DNA of 64,000 nt, from NCBI RefSeq assembly GCF_947488025.1, contig NZ_CANKYS010000001.1:186001-250000 (forward strand), in the 5' to 3' direction. The notes beneath the pieces are model-generated. The model did not search any database. It worked only from the letters and a program-made list of their open reading frames with translations, and was not told where the DNA came from. The translations under genes were made by a program, and so were the position numbers. Positions 1 through 11,012 of the stretch are shown piece by piece (position 1 is the stretch's first letter; the number at the start of each line of letters is the position of its first letter). This stretch comes from an uncultured Nocardioides sp. (GTDB taxonomy: Bacteria; Actinomycetota; Actinomycetes; Propionibacteriales; Nocardioidaceae).

Positions 1-1026
1 ACGACTTCCCCGCACCGCGCGACCACGCGCGCCACTGTGGCCCTGGCCGCCACCCTCCTGACCGCCTCCACCCTGTCGGGGTGCGGCGTCTTCAGGTCCC
101 CCGACCTCGTCATCTACAACGCCCAGCACGAGCAGCTGCTCGACGAGCTCGTCCCGCTCTTCGAGGAGGAGTCCGGCCTCGACGTCGAGCTGCGCAGCGG
201 CAAGGACCTCGAGATGGCCAACCAGATCGTCGAGGAGGGTGACGACTCCCCGGCCGACGTGTTCCTCACCGAGAACTCCCCCGCGATGAGCATCGTCGAC
301 AACGCCGGCCTGTTCGCCGAGCTGCCCGAGTCGGCCACCGCGACGATCCCGGAGCAGTACGTCCCGGCCGACCGCACGTGGACCGGCTTCCTCGCCCGCT
401 CCACCGTCGCGATGTACAACACCGACACGATGACCGAGGCCGACATGCCCGCCTCGATCCTCGACTTCGCCGACCCGGAGTGGCAGGGCCGCGTCGCCTT
501 CTCCCCCACCGGCGCCGACTTCCAGGCGATCGTGTCCGCCGTCCTCGAGCTCGAGGGCGAGGAGGCCACGGCCGAGTGGCTCGCCGGCCTCAAGGCCAAC
601 GGCGTGATCGTGCAGAACAACCTCGTGGTGATGCAGTCCGTGGACTCCGGCGAGGTCGACGCCGGCATCGCCTACCACTACTACTGGTACCGCGACCGCC
701 AGGAGAACGGCGAGGACTCCGACTCCTCGGCGCTGCACTTCTTCGGCGACCAGGACCCCGGCGCGTTCCTCAGCATCTCCGGCGCCGGCATCCTCGCCAG
801 CAGCGAGAACCAGGACGCCGCGGAGGAGTTCATCACCTGGCTGACCGGCACCGAGGCGCAGCAGGCGATGGCGGAGTCCTACGCCCTGGAGTACCCGCTC
901 AACCCCGACGCGAGCCTCGCCCCCGAGGTCAAGCCCTTCGACGAGCTCGAGCCGCCCGCGGTCGACGTGGCCGCCCTCAACGGCCCGCAGGTGACCGAGC
1001 TGATGACCGCGGCAGGCCTCCTCTGA
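1..1026 (+). CDS. Iron(III)-type ABC transporter substrate-binding lipoprotein (5' partial)
   Basis: Extracytoplasmic binding protein of an FbpA/FutA-like ferric ion importer. The reading frame is open from base 1, and the residues before the first possible GTG (base 37) complete a signal peptide, so the true start lies just upstream of the window. The visible N-terminus is a hydrophobic stretch ending in the lipobox LSGC, then a linker into LVIYNAQHEQL, typical of the first strand of this binding fold. A Tyr-rich segment (IAYHYYWYRDRQ, about residue 225) matches the paired tyrosines that bind Fe(III) in the family. It is followed immediately by a two-domain permease and an ATPase, which supports the assignment. 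Iron as substrate is inferred from family; no binding data can be read from sequence. Confidence 0.85.
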   Translation, partial: TTSPHRATTRATVALAATLLTASTLSGCGVFRSPDLVIYNAQHEQLLDELVPLFEEESGLDVELRSGKDLEMANQIVEEGDDSPADVFLTENSPAMSIVDNAGLFAELPESATATIPEQYVPADRTWTGFLARSTVAMYNTDTMTEADMPASILDFADPEWQGRVAFSPTGADFQAIVSAVLELEGEEATAEWLAGLKANGVIVQNNLVVMQSVDSGEVDAGIAYHYYWYRDRQENGEDSDSSALHFFGDQDPGAFLSISGAGILASSENQDAAEEFITWLTGTEAQQAMAESYALEYPLNPDASLAPEVKPFDELEPPAVDVAALNGPQVTELMTAAGLL

Positions 1027-2582
1027 CCACGTCCCCTGCCCGGTCCGGGCGTCGTACGCCGCTCCCGCTGCTCGTCGCGGGCGCGGCGGTGGCGCTCCTG
1101 GCGCTGGTGCCGTTGTTCTACGTGGCCACCTACGTGGTCATCATCGGACCGGTCGACCTCTGGCACCTCCTGGCCCGCCCGCGCATCGCCGAGCTGCTGC
1201 GCAACACCGTCACCCTCGCGACCGCCTGCATGGCCGCCACCGCCGTGCTCGGCGTCGCGCTGGCCGTCCTCGTGGAGCGCACGGACCTGCCGGGGCGCCG
1301 CCTGTGGCACGGCCTCCTCGTCGCCCCTCTCGCCGTCCCGGCCTTCGTCAACGGCTACGCGTGGGTCTCGCTCGACCGCAGCGTCCACGGGTTCTCCGGT
1401 GCCTTCACCGTCGTCACGCTGTCCTACTACCCGCTCGTCTACCTCCCGGTCGTCGCGATGCTCCGCCGCCTCGACCCCGCGCTCGAGGAGTCGTCGTGGT
1501 CGCTCGGCCACTCGCGCGCCCGCACCTTCCGCACCGTCGTGCTGCCGCAGCTGCGCCCGGCCGTGCTCGGCGGTGCGCTGCTCGTCGGCCTGCACCTGCT
1601 CGCCGAGTTCGGCGCGCTGTCGCTGCTGCGCTTCCCGACGTTCACGACCGCCATCTACGACCAGTACGGCTCGACCTTCAACGGTGCCGCCGCCACCGCG
1701 ATGGCCGGCGTGCTCGTCCTGCTCTGCCTCGTCCTGCTGCTCGCCGAGCTGCGCCTGCGCGGCAACCGCAGGTACGCCCGGCTGGGCCGCGGCGCCGCCC
1801 GGCACGCCGTACCCCTCACGCTCGGCCCCTGGCGCTGGCCGGCCCTCGCCGCCGCCGGCACCGTCGTGGCCCTCGCCATCGGCGTCCCCGCCTACTCCCT
1901 CGTGCGCTGGCTCCTCGTCGGCACGTCGACCGAGTTCCCGCTGGCCGAGCTGGCCGAGGCGCTCGGCGCGACGGTCGTGCTCGCCCTCGCCGGCGCGGTC
2001 GTCACGACGCTCGCGGCGATCCCGGTCGTCTGGCTGGCCGTCCGCCACCGCGGGTGGGCAAGCACTGTGATCGAGCGCAGCACCTACATCGCCAACGCCC
2101 TGCCCGGCATCGTCGTCGGGCTCGCGCTGGTCGTCGCCTCGCTGCGCCTGGTGCCCGGCGTCTACCAGACCGCCGCGCTGCTCGTGGCGGCGTACGTCAT
2201 CCTCTTCCTGCCGCGAGCCGTGGTCACCGTCCGCGCCGGGCTCGAGCAGGCACCGACCGTGCTCGACGACGTCGCGCACAGCCTCGGCACCGGCCCGCTC
2301 GCCACCGCCCGCAGGGTCACCCTGCCGCTGATCGCGCCCAGCCTCGGGGCCGGAGCGGCGCTGGTCTTCCTCGCGATCTCCACCGAGCTCACCGCGACCC
2401 TGATGCTCTCCCCCATCGGCACCAGCACGCTCGCCACCGAGTTCTGGTCGGCGTCCTCCGAGCTCCGCTACGGCGCCGCCGCTCCCTACGCGCTGCTGCT
2501 GGTGCTCGTCTCCATCCCCGCCACCGTGCTGCTGATGCGCACCGACTCACCGGCCAACCAGACGGAAAGGATCCCGGCATGA
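1023..2582 (+). CDS. Iron(III)-type ABC transporter permease, fused two-domain
   Basis: Inner-membrane channel of the importer, about 519 residues with roughly a dozen hydrophobic segments in two homologous halves (FbpB/ThiP layout). Each half carries an EAA-type loop that docks on the ATPase: near EESSWSLGHSRARTF and near LDDVAHSLGTGPLATAR. Start choice is difficult. The frame has no ATG or GTG near the end of the upstream gene; the first is the GTG at 1089, which would remove half of the first membrane segment. I therefore place the start at the CTG at 1023, which overlaps the upstream TGA as CTGA, the same geometry as the ATGA and GTGA junctions downstream. The 3' end overlaps the ATPase start as ATGA. 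Function is confident; the start is tentative. Confidence 0.8.
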   Translation: MTTSPARSGRRTPLPLLVAGAAVALLALVPLFYVATYVVIIGPVDLWHLLARPRIAELLRNTVTLATACMAATAVLGVALAVLVERTDLPGRRLWHGLLVAPLAVPAFVNGYAWVSLDRSVHGFSGAFTVVTLSYYPLVYLPVVAMLRRLDPALEESSWSLGHSRARTFRTVVLPQLRPAVLGGALLVGLHLLAEFGALSLLRFPTFTTAIYDQYGSTFNGAAATAMAGVLVLLCLVLLLAELRLRGNRRYARLGRGAARHAVPLTLGPWRWPALAAAGTVVALAIGVPAYSLVRWLLVGTSTEFPLAELAEALGATVVLALAGAVVTTLAAIPVVWLAVRHRGWASTVIERSTYIANALPGIVVGLALVVASLRLVPGVYQTAALLVAAYVILFLPRAVVTVRAGLEQAPTVLDDVAHSLGTGPLATARRVTLPLIAPSLGAGAALVFLAISTELTATLMLSPIGTSTLATEFWSASSELRYGAAAPYALLLVLVSIPATVLLMRTDSPANQTERIPA

Positions 2583-3631
2583 CCTCCGTCTCCATCACCG
2601 GGGTGACCAAGTCGTTCGGCGCGACCCGCGCCGTCGACGACGTCACCCTCCACGTGCCCCACGGCTCCTTCACGACGGTCCTCGGGCCGTCGGGCTGCGG
2701 CAAGACGACGTTGCTGCGGCTCATCGCCGGCTTCCTCCTCCCCGAGTCGGGCAACATCGCCTTCGGCGACACGACGGTCGCCGGCGACGGCGTACGCCCG
2801 GTGGCCCCGCAGGCGCGGCGGGTCGGCTACGTGCCCCAGGAGGGCGCACTCTTCCCCCACCTCGACGTGGCTGCCAACATCGCGTTCGGCCTGCCACGCG
2901 AGGCACGCGGCGGTGGCAGGGGGCGCGACCGCGTGGCCGAGATGCTCGACCTCGTCGAGCTGCCCGCCGACTTCCGCGACCGCCGCCCCGACGAGCTGTC
3001 CGGCGGCCAGCAGCAGCGCGTCGCGCTGGCCCGGTCGCTGGCGCCGCAGCCCGCCGTCGTGCTCCTCGACGAGCCGTTCTCCTCCCTCGACGCCAGCCTG
3101 CGCGGCAGCACCGCGCGGGCCGTGCGGCGCGCGCTCGAGGCGACCAACACCACCGCCCTGCTCGTCACCCACGACCAGAACGAGGCGCTCTCGCTCGCCG
3201 ACCAGGTCGCCGTGATGCGGGCCGGCCGGCTGGTGCAGTCGGCCCCGCCGAGCGAGGTCTACCTCTCCCCGACCGACCCGCAGGTCGCCGAGTTCGTCGG
3301 CCGCGCCGTGGTGCTGCCGGGCACCGCCACCGACGCCCGCGCCACGTGCGCGCTGGGCGAGGTCGTGCTGACCGAGCCGACCACCGGGCCGGTCGCGCTG
3401 ATGATCCGCCCGGAGCAGGTCTTCGTCGACCTCGCCCACGACGAGGGCGTCCGCGGCACGGTCGAGGAGGTCAGCTACTACGGCCACGACTGCGCCGTGC
3501 AGGTCCGCCTCGACGAGGGCACCTCGGTGCTCGCGCGGATGGCGGGCGTGCGGCACCCGGGCCCCGGCGACGTCGTCCATCTGCGCGTGACCGGGCTGGT
3601 CCGTGCCTACCACCCGGCAGGCGCGGAGTGA
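2579..3631 (+). CDS. Iron(III)-type ABC transporter ATP-binding protein
   Basis: Cytoplasmic ATPase that powers the importer, 350 residues, FbpC/PotA class. Walker A is GPSGCGKTT near residue 40, the signature is LSGGQQQRVALARSL near 140, and Walker B is VVLLDEPFSSLD near 160, followed by the switch histidine in LLVTHDQNEA. A C-terminal TOBE-like domain from about residue 240 is present, as usual for ATPases of binding-protein-dependent importers. The ATG overlaps the permease stop (ATGA) and the stop overlaps the next gene's GTG (GTGA), so all four genes are probably translationally coupled. Confidence 0.9.
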   Translation: MTSVSITGVTKSFGATRAVDDVTLHVPHGSFTTVLGPSGCGKTTLLRLIAGFLLPESGNIAFGDTTVAGDGVRPVAPQARRVGYVPQEGALFPHLDVAANIAFGLPREARGGGRGRDRVAEMLDLVELPADFRDRRPDELSGGQQQRVALARSLAPQPAVVLLDEPFSSLDASLRGSTARAVRRALEATNTTALLVTHDQNEALSLADQVAVMRAGRLVQSAPPSEVYLSPTDPQVAEFVGRAVVLPGTATDARATCALGEVVLTEPTTGPVALMIRPEQVFVDLAHDEGVRGTVEEVSYYGHDCAVQVRLDEGTSVLARMAGVRHPGPGDVVHLRVTGLVRAYHPAGAE

Positions 3632-6171
3632 CCCTCACGTCGCCCCAGCCCGCGCTCGACCGGTCCACGAGGGTCGGACCGGTCCTCGACCACGCGCGCT
3701 TCGGCACCGCTCCCGCGGTGGTCGCCGGCGACGAGGTCCTCACCCACGCCGACATCGCCCGACGCGTGGCGGACCGCGCGGCCACGTGGGGTCCGGCCCG
3801 CCGGCTGGTGCTGGTCGAGGGCACCAACGACCTCGACTCGCTCGTCGCCTACCTCGCGGCGCTCCAGCACGGTCACGTCGCCCTCGTCGTCCCCGACGGC
3901 CGCCCCGCCGAGCGCGACGCGACAGTCGCTGCCTACGACCCCGACATCATCTGCACGAGCGGCGCGCGCGACGACGTACGACGCACCGCCGGCGCGCACG
4001 ACCTGCACCCCGACCTCGCGCTCCTGCTGAGCACCTCGGGCACCACCGGATCGCCCAAGCTCGTGCGGCTCTCGCGCGACAACGTCGCGAGCAACGCCGC
4101 CGCGATCGCCGACTACCTCGGCCTCACCTCCACCGACCGCGCCGCCACGACGCTGCCGCTGCACTACTGCTACGGCCTGTCGGTCCTGCACTCCCACCTC
4201 GTCGTGGGCGCGAGCGTCGTGCTGACCGACCTGAGCGTCGTCGACGAGTGCTTCTGGGACCTCGCCGCGCGCACAGGTGTGACCGGCCTCGCCGGCGTGC
4301 CGCACACCTTCGACCTGCTGGGAGCCAGCGGCTTCGAGGACCGCGACCTCCCCACCCTGCGCCGGGTGACCCAGGCCGGCGGCCGGCTCGCGCCGGACGA
4401 CGTACGCCGCTGGAGCCGGTTCGGCCGCAGCCGCGGGTGGGACCTCGTGGTGATGTACGGCGCCACCGAGGCCACCGCGCGGATGGCGTGGCTGCCCCCC
4501 GACCTCGCCGAGGAGCACCCGGGCAGCATCGGCGTCGCGATCCCCGGCGGGCACCTCCGTCTCGACGAGTCGGTCGACGACCGCCCGGGCGTCGGCGAGC
4601 TCGTCTACTCCGGCCCCAACGTGATGCTCGGCTACGCCGAGGAGCCTGCCGACCTGGCCCTCCCGCGCGTCACGACGGAGCTGCGCACCGGCGACCTCGC
4701 CCGCGAGCGGGACGGCCTCTTCGAGGTGGTGGGGCGACGCAACCGCTGGGGCAAGGTCTTCGGGCTGCGCATCGACCTCGACGCCGTCGAGCGCACCCTC
4801 CGGGCCGACGTCGACCGGCACGCCCGGGTCGTCGCCACCGGGCGGGCCGTCCACGCCTTCGTGACCAACGGTCGCCGCCGTGCCGCCGCCCGGTCGCTCG
4901 TCGCCGACCGGTGCGGCGTCCCCCCGCACGCCGTGCAGGTCTCCGTCGTGCCGCAGGTGCCGCACACGAGCAGCGGCAAGCCCGACTACGCCGCCCTGCT
5001 CGACCTGGCCACGCACGTCGAGCAGGAGGACGGCGCCCCGGACGCGTCCGCCGGGGCTGGCCGCACCGTGCGCGCCGACGTCGTCCGGGTGCTCGGCCGC
5101 CCCGACGCCACCGACGCCGACTCCTTCGTCTCCCTCGGTGGCGACTCGCTCTCCTACGTCGAGCTCGCGACCCGTCTCGCCCACCACTTCCCCGGCGGAC
5201 CGCCTGCCGGGTGGCACGCGCGGACCATCGGCGAGCTCGAGCAGCTGGCGGGCGACGATCGCCGGCGCCCGCGCACCCACATCGACACCTCCGTCGCGCT
5301 GCGGGCGCTCGCGATCGTGATGATCGTGGCCAGCCACGTCGACCTCGTCGGCCTCGAGGGCGGCGCCCACCTGCTCCTCGCGCTCGCCGGGTTCAACTTC
5401 GCGCGCTTCCAGCTCTCCGCACCCGGCGGCGCCCGCGACCGGTTGCGCCACGGCCTCTCCGGCCTGGCCCAGCTCGTCGTCCCGGCGGTGCTGTGGGTGG
5501 GCGGCGTCGCGCTCGTGCTCGGCAGCTACGACCTCACCACCGTCCTGTTCGTCCGCGAGGTGGTCAACGGCTCGGAGTGGGACGACCAGTGGCAGCTGTG
5601 GTTCCTCGAGTCGCTCGTGTGGCTCACCGCCGCCGCCCTGGCCGCGACCACGCTGCCCGTGCTGCACCGGCTTGAGCGTCGTACGCCGTTCCGGTTCGCG
5701 CTCGCGGTCCTCGCCGTCGCGACCGCGGCGCGGATCGCCGAGGTCGGCCTGCGGGCCGGCCCCACCGAGCGCTACACCACGCTCGTCGTCGCGTTCTTCT
5801 TCGCGCTCGGGTGGGCGGGCGCGCGGGCGGAGACGACCCGCCAGCGTGCGCTCGTCTCCGCGCTGGCGCTCGTCCTGGTCACCGGCTTCTTCGGCGAGGT
5901 GCACCGCGAGGTCATCGTGCTCGGCGGCTTCCTCCTCGTGCTGTGGCGTCCGCAGCTGCCGGTCACGCCCCTGGTCGCCCGGGCCGCAGGCGTGCTCGCC
6001 GGCGCCAGCCTCTTCATCTACCTCACCCACTGGCAGGTCTACCCAGCGCTCGAGGACGCCGGTCACCAGTGGCTCGCGCTTGTGGCGTCGCTCACAGTCG
6101 GGATCGCCTACGCGCGCGTCGTACGGCCCGTGCACCAAGCAGTCGGTCGCGCGGTGCTCGGAGCGCGGTAG
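3628..6171 (+). CDS. Adenylation domain - carrier domain - membrane acyltransferase fusion
   Basis: An 847-residue fusion. Residues 1-460 form an AMP-forming acyl/aminoacyl ligase: [12 protein letters not shown] (core A3, about 133), [10 protein letters not shown] (A5, about 277), [18 protein letters not shown] (A7) and the catalytic lysine in HTSSGKPDY (A10, about Lys451). A phosphopantetheine carrier follows, with the attachment serine in GGDSLSY (about Ser507). From about residue 553 there is an acyltransferase-3-like membrane domain with about ten hydrophobic segments and an early SHVDLV histidine. The parts suggest activation of an acid, loading on the carrier and membrane transfer to an acceptor, analogous in logic to the Dlt system but in one chain. 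Substrate and acceptor are unknown. The GTG start overlaps the iron ATPase stop, so it belongs to the importer operon. Confidence 0.8.
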   Translation: MTLTSPQPALDRSTRVGPVLDHARFGTAPAVVAGDEVLTHADIARRVADRAATWGPARRLVLVEGTNDLDSLVAYLAALQHGHVALVVPDGRPAERDATVAAYDPDIICTSGARDDVRRTAGAHDLHPDLALLLSTSGTTGSPKLVRLSRDNVASNAAAIADYLGLTSTDRAATTLPLHYCYGLSVLHSHLVVGASVVLTDLSVVDECFWDLAARTGVTGLAGVPHTFDLLGASGFEDRDLPTLRRVTQAGGRLAPDDVRRWSRFGRSRGWDLVVMYGATEATARMAWLPPDLAEEHPGSIGVAIPGGHLRLDESVDDRPGVGELVYSGPNVMLGYAEEPADLALPRVTTELRTGDLARERDGLFEVVGRRNRWGKVFGLRIDLDAVERTLRADVDRHARVVATGRAVHAFVTNGRRRAAARSLVADRCGVPPHAVQVSVVPQVPHTSSGKPDYAALLDLATHVEQEDGAPDASAGAGRTVRADVVRVLGRPDATDADSFVSLGGDSLSYVELATRLAHHFPGGPPAGWHARTIGELEQLAGDDRRRPRTHIDTSVALRALAIVMIVASHVDLVGLEGGAHLLLALAGFNFARFQLSAPGGARDRLRHGLSGLAQLVVPAVLWVGGVALVLGSYDLTTVLFVREVVNGSEWDDQWQLWFLESLVWLTAAALAATTLPVLHRLERRTPFRFALAVLAVATAARIAEVGLRAGPTERYTTLVVAFFFALGWAGARAETTRQRALVSALALVLVTGFFGEVHREVIVLGGFLLVLWRPQLPVTPLVARAAGVLAGASLFIYLTHWQVYPALEDAGHQWLALVASLTVGIAYARVVRPVHQAVGRAVLGAR

Positions 6172-6239
6172 CCTGCCGAGCGGTACGCCCCTCCGGCCAC
6201 CGCGGCCGCCGACCCAGTGTCCCCGTCAGGAGTCCTCGC

Positions 6240-8027
<1,788 letters not shown>

Positions 8028-8035
8028 TCCACCCG

Positions 8036-8083
8036 GGACGTCATGGGAATCGGTGGCTCGGACCTCGCTGTCCCATGACGTCC
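8036..8083 (+). terminator. Hairpin after the carboxylase gene
   Basis: Perfect 13-base arms (GGACGTCATGGGA at 8036-8048 and its complement at 8071-8083) separated by 22 bases, starting 9 bases after the accA stop. The position suits a transcription terminator, but the loop is long and there is no T-run, so a protein-binding site is also possible. Confidence 0.5.
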
Positions 8084-8113
8084 TGTCTCGCTTCCGAAGA
8101 TAGATAGCAAGCG

Positions 8114-8130
8114 CTCACTTTCTATGTGAG
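8114..8130. promoter_or_regulatory. Candidate TetR operator upstream of the 8140 regulator
   Basis: Inverted repeat CTCAC-N7-GTGAG (8114-8118 and 8126-8130), ending 10 bases before the regulator start and overlapping the likely -10 region GAGACT (8128-8133). The location fits autoregulation by the downstream TetR protein. The assignment is by position only. Confidence 0.4.
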
Positions 8131-8139
8131 ACTGACGCC

Positions 8140-8769
8140 GTGACCACGACCCGCGAACGGCGTACGCAGGCCCAGCGCCGCGAGGGCACCATCGGCGCGC
8201 TGCTCGAGGCGACCGTGACGTGCCTGACCGAGCGGGGGTACGCCGCCACCTCGACCGCCGCGGTCTGCGCGGAGGCCGGCGTCAGCCAGGGGGCGCTCTT
8301 CCGTCACTTCCCGACCCGGCAGGCGCTGCTGGTCGCGACCGCGGAGCACGTGGCGATCCGCAACGTCGAGGCGTTCCGCGCCACGACCGAGGGCGCGACG
8401 GTCGACACCGTCGACGACGTGGCGGACGTGCTGGCCCACCTGCGGGCCGCCGTGCTCTCCCCCACCAACCAGACCTGGCGCGAGCTGCTCGTCGCCGCGC
8501 GCGCCGACGCCGACCTGCGCGACGCGCTGCTGCCCGCGCGCGAGCTGCTACAGGCGCAGATCCTCGCCGTCGCCGCCGACCTGTGGGGCGACCGGCTCTC
8601 CGCCGACGACCTCCCCGCCGTCCTCAGCATCGTCATCAACATGCTCGACGGCCTGGCGTTCTCGGCCCTCGACCCCGACCCCGCCGCCGCACCCGGCCGC
8701 ACCGTCGAGCGGGCGCTGCGCCTGCTCGCCGAGATGATCGTCAGCCACTACCCCGAGGAACCGTCATGA
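8140..8769 (+). CDS. TetR family transcriptional regulator
   Basis: A 209-residue repressor. The N-terminal helix-turn-helix reads YAATSTAAVCAEAGVSQGALFRHFPTRQALL (about residues 28-58, quoted in family-typical order), and the remainder is an all-helical ligand domain with no recognisable subfamily. The GTG start is preceded by an nAnnnT box with a 6-base gap, suggesting a leaderless message. Its stop overlaps the ATG of the flavoprotein (ATGA), so the two are coupled and the flavoprotein is the obvious target or companion. Confidence 0.85.
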   Translation: MTTTRERRTQAQRREGTIGALLEATVTCLTERGYAATSTAAVCAEAGVSQGALFRHFPTRQALLVATAEHVAIRNVEAFRATTEGATVDTVDDVADVLAHLRAAVLSPTNQTWRELLVAARADADLRDALLPARELLQAQILAVAADLWGDRLSADDLPAVLSIVINMLDGLAFSALDPDPAAAPGRTVERALRLLAEMIVSHYPEEPS

Positions 8770-10457
8770 CCCCCGACTTCACCCCCGACGTCATCGTCGT
8801 CGGCGCCGGCCTCGCCGGGCTGGTCGCCACCCACGAGCTCGCCCTCGCCGGCAAGCGCGTGCTGGTGCTCGACCAGGAGAACCGCGACAACCTCGGCGGC
8901 CAGGCCTGGTGGTCGCTCGGCGGGCTCCTCTTCGTCGACAGCCCCGAGCAGCGCCGGATGGGGATCTCCGACTCGCCCGAGCTGGCCTGGCAGGACTGGC
9001 AGGGCTCGGCGCAGTTCGACCGCCTCGGCGACGGCACCGACGGCCCGGGCCGCGGCGAGGACTTCTGGCCGCAGCAGTGGGCGAGGGCGTACGTCGACTT
9101 CGCCCACCGCGAGAAGCGCGACTACCTCCGCGCCCTGGGCCTCCGCTCGCTGCCCTTCGTCGGCTGGGCCGAGCGCGGCGACGGGCGCGCGACCGGCCAC
9201 GGCAACTCGGTCCCCCGCTTCCACCTCACCTGGGGCACCGGGCCCGAGGTCGTCCGCATCTTCGCCGAGCCGGTCCAGCAGGCCGAGACGACCGGGCTCG
9301 TACGCCTCGCCTTCCGCCACCAGGTCGGCGAGCTCGTCGTCGAGGACGGCGCGGTCGTCGGCGTGCGCGGGACCGTGCTCGCCGACGACGACGCCCCCCG
9401 CGGCGTGAGGTCCGACCGCGACGCCGTGGGCGAGTTCGAGCACCGCGCACCGGCCGTCGTCGTCACCTCCGGCGGCATCGGCCACAACCACGAGCTCATG
9501 CGGCGCAGCTGGCCCACCCAGCGGGTCGGCGCCGCACCCACCCACCTGATCTCCGGCGTCCCCGCGCACGTCGACGGCCGCATGCAGGGCATCGCCGAGA
9601 CCGCGGGCGCGACGATGGTCAACCGGGACCGGATGTGGGCCTACGTCGAGGGCATCCACAACTGGGACCCGGTCTGGCCCGACCACGCGATCCGGATCCT
9701 GCCCGGCCCGTCGTCGATGTGGTTCGACGCGAACGGCAAGCGGCTCGAGGGCATGTCCGGCGTCCCCGGGGCGGACTCGATCGGCGCGATGAAGCAGATC
9801 CTGACCACCGGGCACGACTACTCGTGGTTCGTGCTCACGCAGTCGATCATCGAGAAGGAGTTCGCGCTCTCCGGCTCCGAGCAGAACCCCGACATCACCG
9901 GCAAGGACCTGAAGTTCCTGGCGCAGAGCCGGCTGGCGAAGGGCGCCCCCGGCCCGGTCGAGGCGTTCAAGGAGCACGGCGTCGACTTCGTCGTCGCCGA
10001 CACCCTGGCCGAGCTGGTGACCGGGATGAACGAGATCGCCCGGGGCCCCGAGCTGGACCTCGACGACCTCGAGCGGCACGTCGTCGCGCGCGACCGACAG
10101 GTCGACAACGCCTTCACCAAGGACGTCCAGGTCATGGCGATCCACAACGCCCGCCGCAGCCGTACGGACAAGCTGATCCGGGTCGCCAGGCCCCACCGGA
10201 TCCTCGACCCGGCGCACGGCCCGCTGATCGCCGTCCGCCTCAACATCCTCTCGCGCAAGACGCTCGGCGGGCTCGAGACCGACCTCGACGGCCAGTGCGT
10301 GGCGGCCGACGGCAGCCGGGTCCCGGGCCTGTACGCCGCCGGCGAGGTCGCCGGTTTCGGCGGTGGCGGCGTCCACGGCTACAACGCGCTCGAGGGCACC
10401 TTCCTCGGTGGGTGCATCTTCTCCGGCCGAGCCGTCGGCCGGGCACTCGCGCGCTGA
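8766..10457 (+). CDS. FAD-binding dehydrogenase (KstD/fumarate reductase flavoprotein family)
   Basis: A 563-residue flavoprotein oxidoreductase. The N-terminal Rossmann motif is VIVVGAGLAGLVATHELA, followed by a glycine-rich NLGGQAWWSLGGL, and the C-terminal FAD-contacting segment is AAGEVAGFGGGGVHGYNALEGT. Overall it resembles the Rv0785-like actinobacterial group within the ketosteroid dehydrogenase/fumarate reductase superfamily. The substrate is unknown; a steroid or other hydrophobic ketone is one possibility by family. It is translationally coupled to the TetR gene upstream, which suggests substrate-inducible expression. Confidence 0.82.
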   Translation: MTPDFTPDVIVVGAGLAGLVATHELALAGKRVLVLDQENRDNLGGQAWWSLGGLLFVDSPEQRRMGISDSPELAWQDWQGSAQFDRLGDGTDGPGRGEDFWPQQWARAYVDFAHREKRDYLRALGLRSLPFVGWAERGDGRATGHGNSVPRFHLTWGTGPEVVRIFAEPVQQAETTGLVRLAFRHQVGELVVEDGAVVGVRGTVLADDDAPRGVRSDRDAVGEFEHRAPAVVVTSGGIGHNHELMRRSWPTQRVGAAPTHLISGVPAHVDGRMQGIAETAGATMVNRDRMWAYVEGIHNWDPVWPDHAIRILPGPSSMWFDANGKRLEGMSGVPGADSIGAMKQILTTGHDYSWFVLTQSIIEKEFALSGSEQNPDITGKDLKFLAQSRLAKGAPGPVEAFKEHGVDFVVADTLAELVTGMNEIARGPELDLDDLERHVVARDRQVDNAFTKDVQVMAIHNARRSRTDKLIRVARPHRILDPAHGPLIAVRLNILSRKTLGGLETDLDGQCVAADGSRVPGLYAAGEVAGFGGGGVHGYNALEGTFLGGCIFSGRAVGRALAR

Positions 10458-10579
10458 TCGAGGGTTCGCCGCGCGGGTGACACGGATCGCGGCTGACGTG
10501 TGCGATTGCCGGTGAAACTACGTCTGATCTGGGGTTCCCGTGGGGGGCGCCGGCCGGGGATCCCGCTCACAGTGGGTGG

Positions 10580-10798
10580 GTGAGCAACCACCCCTCCACC
10601 AACCGCGGCACGGCTGTCGACGCGACCGCCACGCTCGGCGTCCTGGTGGTCGGGGCCTGGGTGCTGGCGATGATCGCACCGCTGGTCTCCGCGGTCGCGG
10701 TGCTGCTGACCGTCGGGCTCTACGTCCCGGTGCGTCTTCGCGCGTCTCACAGGCCGGGCAGCTCTCGCGTGCGGACGATGTCCTCGGCGATCACGTAG
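10580..10798 (+). CDS. Possible small membrane protein
   Basis: A 72-codon frame with two adjacent hydrophobic segments (about residues 14-50, LGVLVVGAWVLAMIAPLVSA and onward) and a polar tail. CACAGT (10568-10573) stands 6 bases before the GTG, the same leaderless spacing seen at many genes here, which supports expression. The last 52 bases overlap the 3' end of the convergent ANTAR gene, so the tail may be incidental. No family is recognised. Apart from this frame, the 289 bases between the flavoprotein and the ANTAR gene hold nothing I can identify. Confidence 0.45.
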   Translation: MSNHPSTNRGTAVDATATLGVLVVGAWVLAMIAPLVSAVAVLLTVGLYVPVRLRASHRPGSSRVRTMSSAIT

Positions 10799-11004
10799 AC
10801 CTTCTGGTTGCGCTGGCTCGACATCCGCTTGAGGTAGTCGAATGCTTGGCCGGCGTCGATCCCGAGTCGCTCCATCAGCACGCCCTGCGCCTGGCCGATG
10901 ACCAGGCGGCGACCGAGTGCGACCCGTAGGTGGTCGATCTCCACCCCCGCCGCTTCGAGCGCACGAACGAGCCGATCGTTGTCCTCGATCTCGTCTGCGG
11001 TCAC
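10747..11004 (-). CDS. Small stand-alone ANTAR-domain protein
   Basis: An 85-residue protein made almost wholly of an ANTAR RNA-binding domain: RLVIGQAQGVLMERLGIDAGQAFDYLKRMSSQ carries the conserved three-helix pattern (IGQAQGVLMER, then AFDYLKRMS). ANTAR domains act as antiterminators by binding tandem hexaloop RNAs. Here no sensor domain is attached. The GTG lies 8 bases after the sigma-factor stop with a GGTGAGG site upstream, so the two genes form an operon. A longer frame upstream is a shadow of the sigma gene and was not used. Confidence 0.78.
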   Translation of the reverse strand: MTADEIEDNDRLVRALEAAGVEIDHLRVALGRRLVIGQAQGVLMERLGIDAGQAFDYLKRMSSQRNQKVYVIAEDIVRTRELPGL

Positions 11005-11012
11005 GCTCGGCC

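Noticed and set aside
3607..6138. Long minus-strand frame opposite the adenylation/acyltransferase fusion
   Set aside because: Repetitive Gly/Arg/Asp-biased translation with no domain; an effect of high GC with third-position bias on the real gene.
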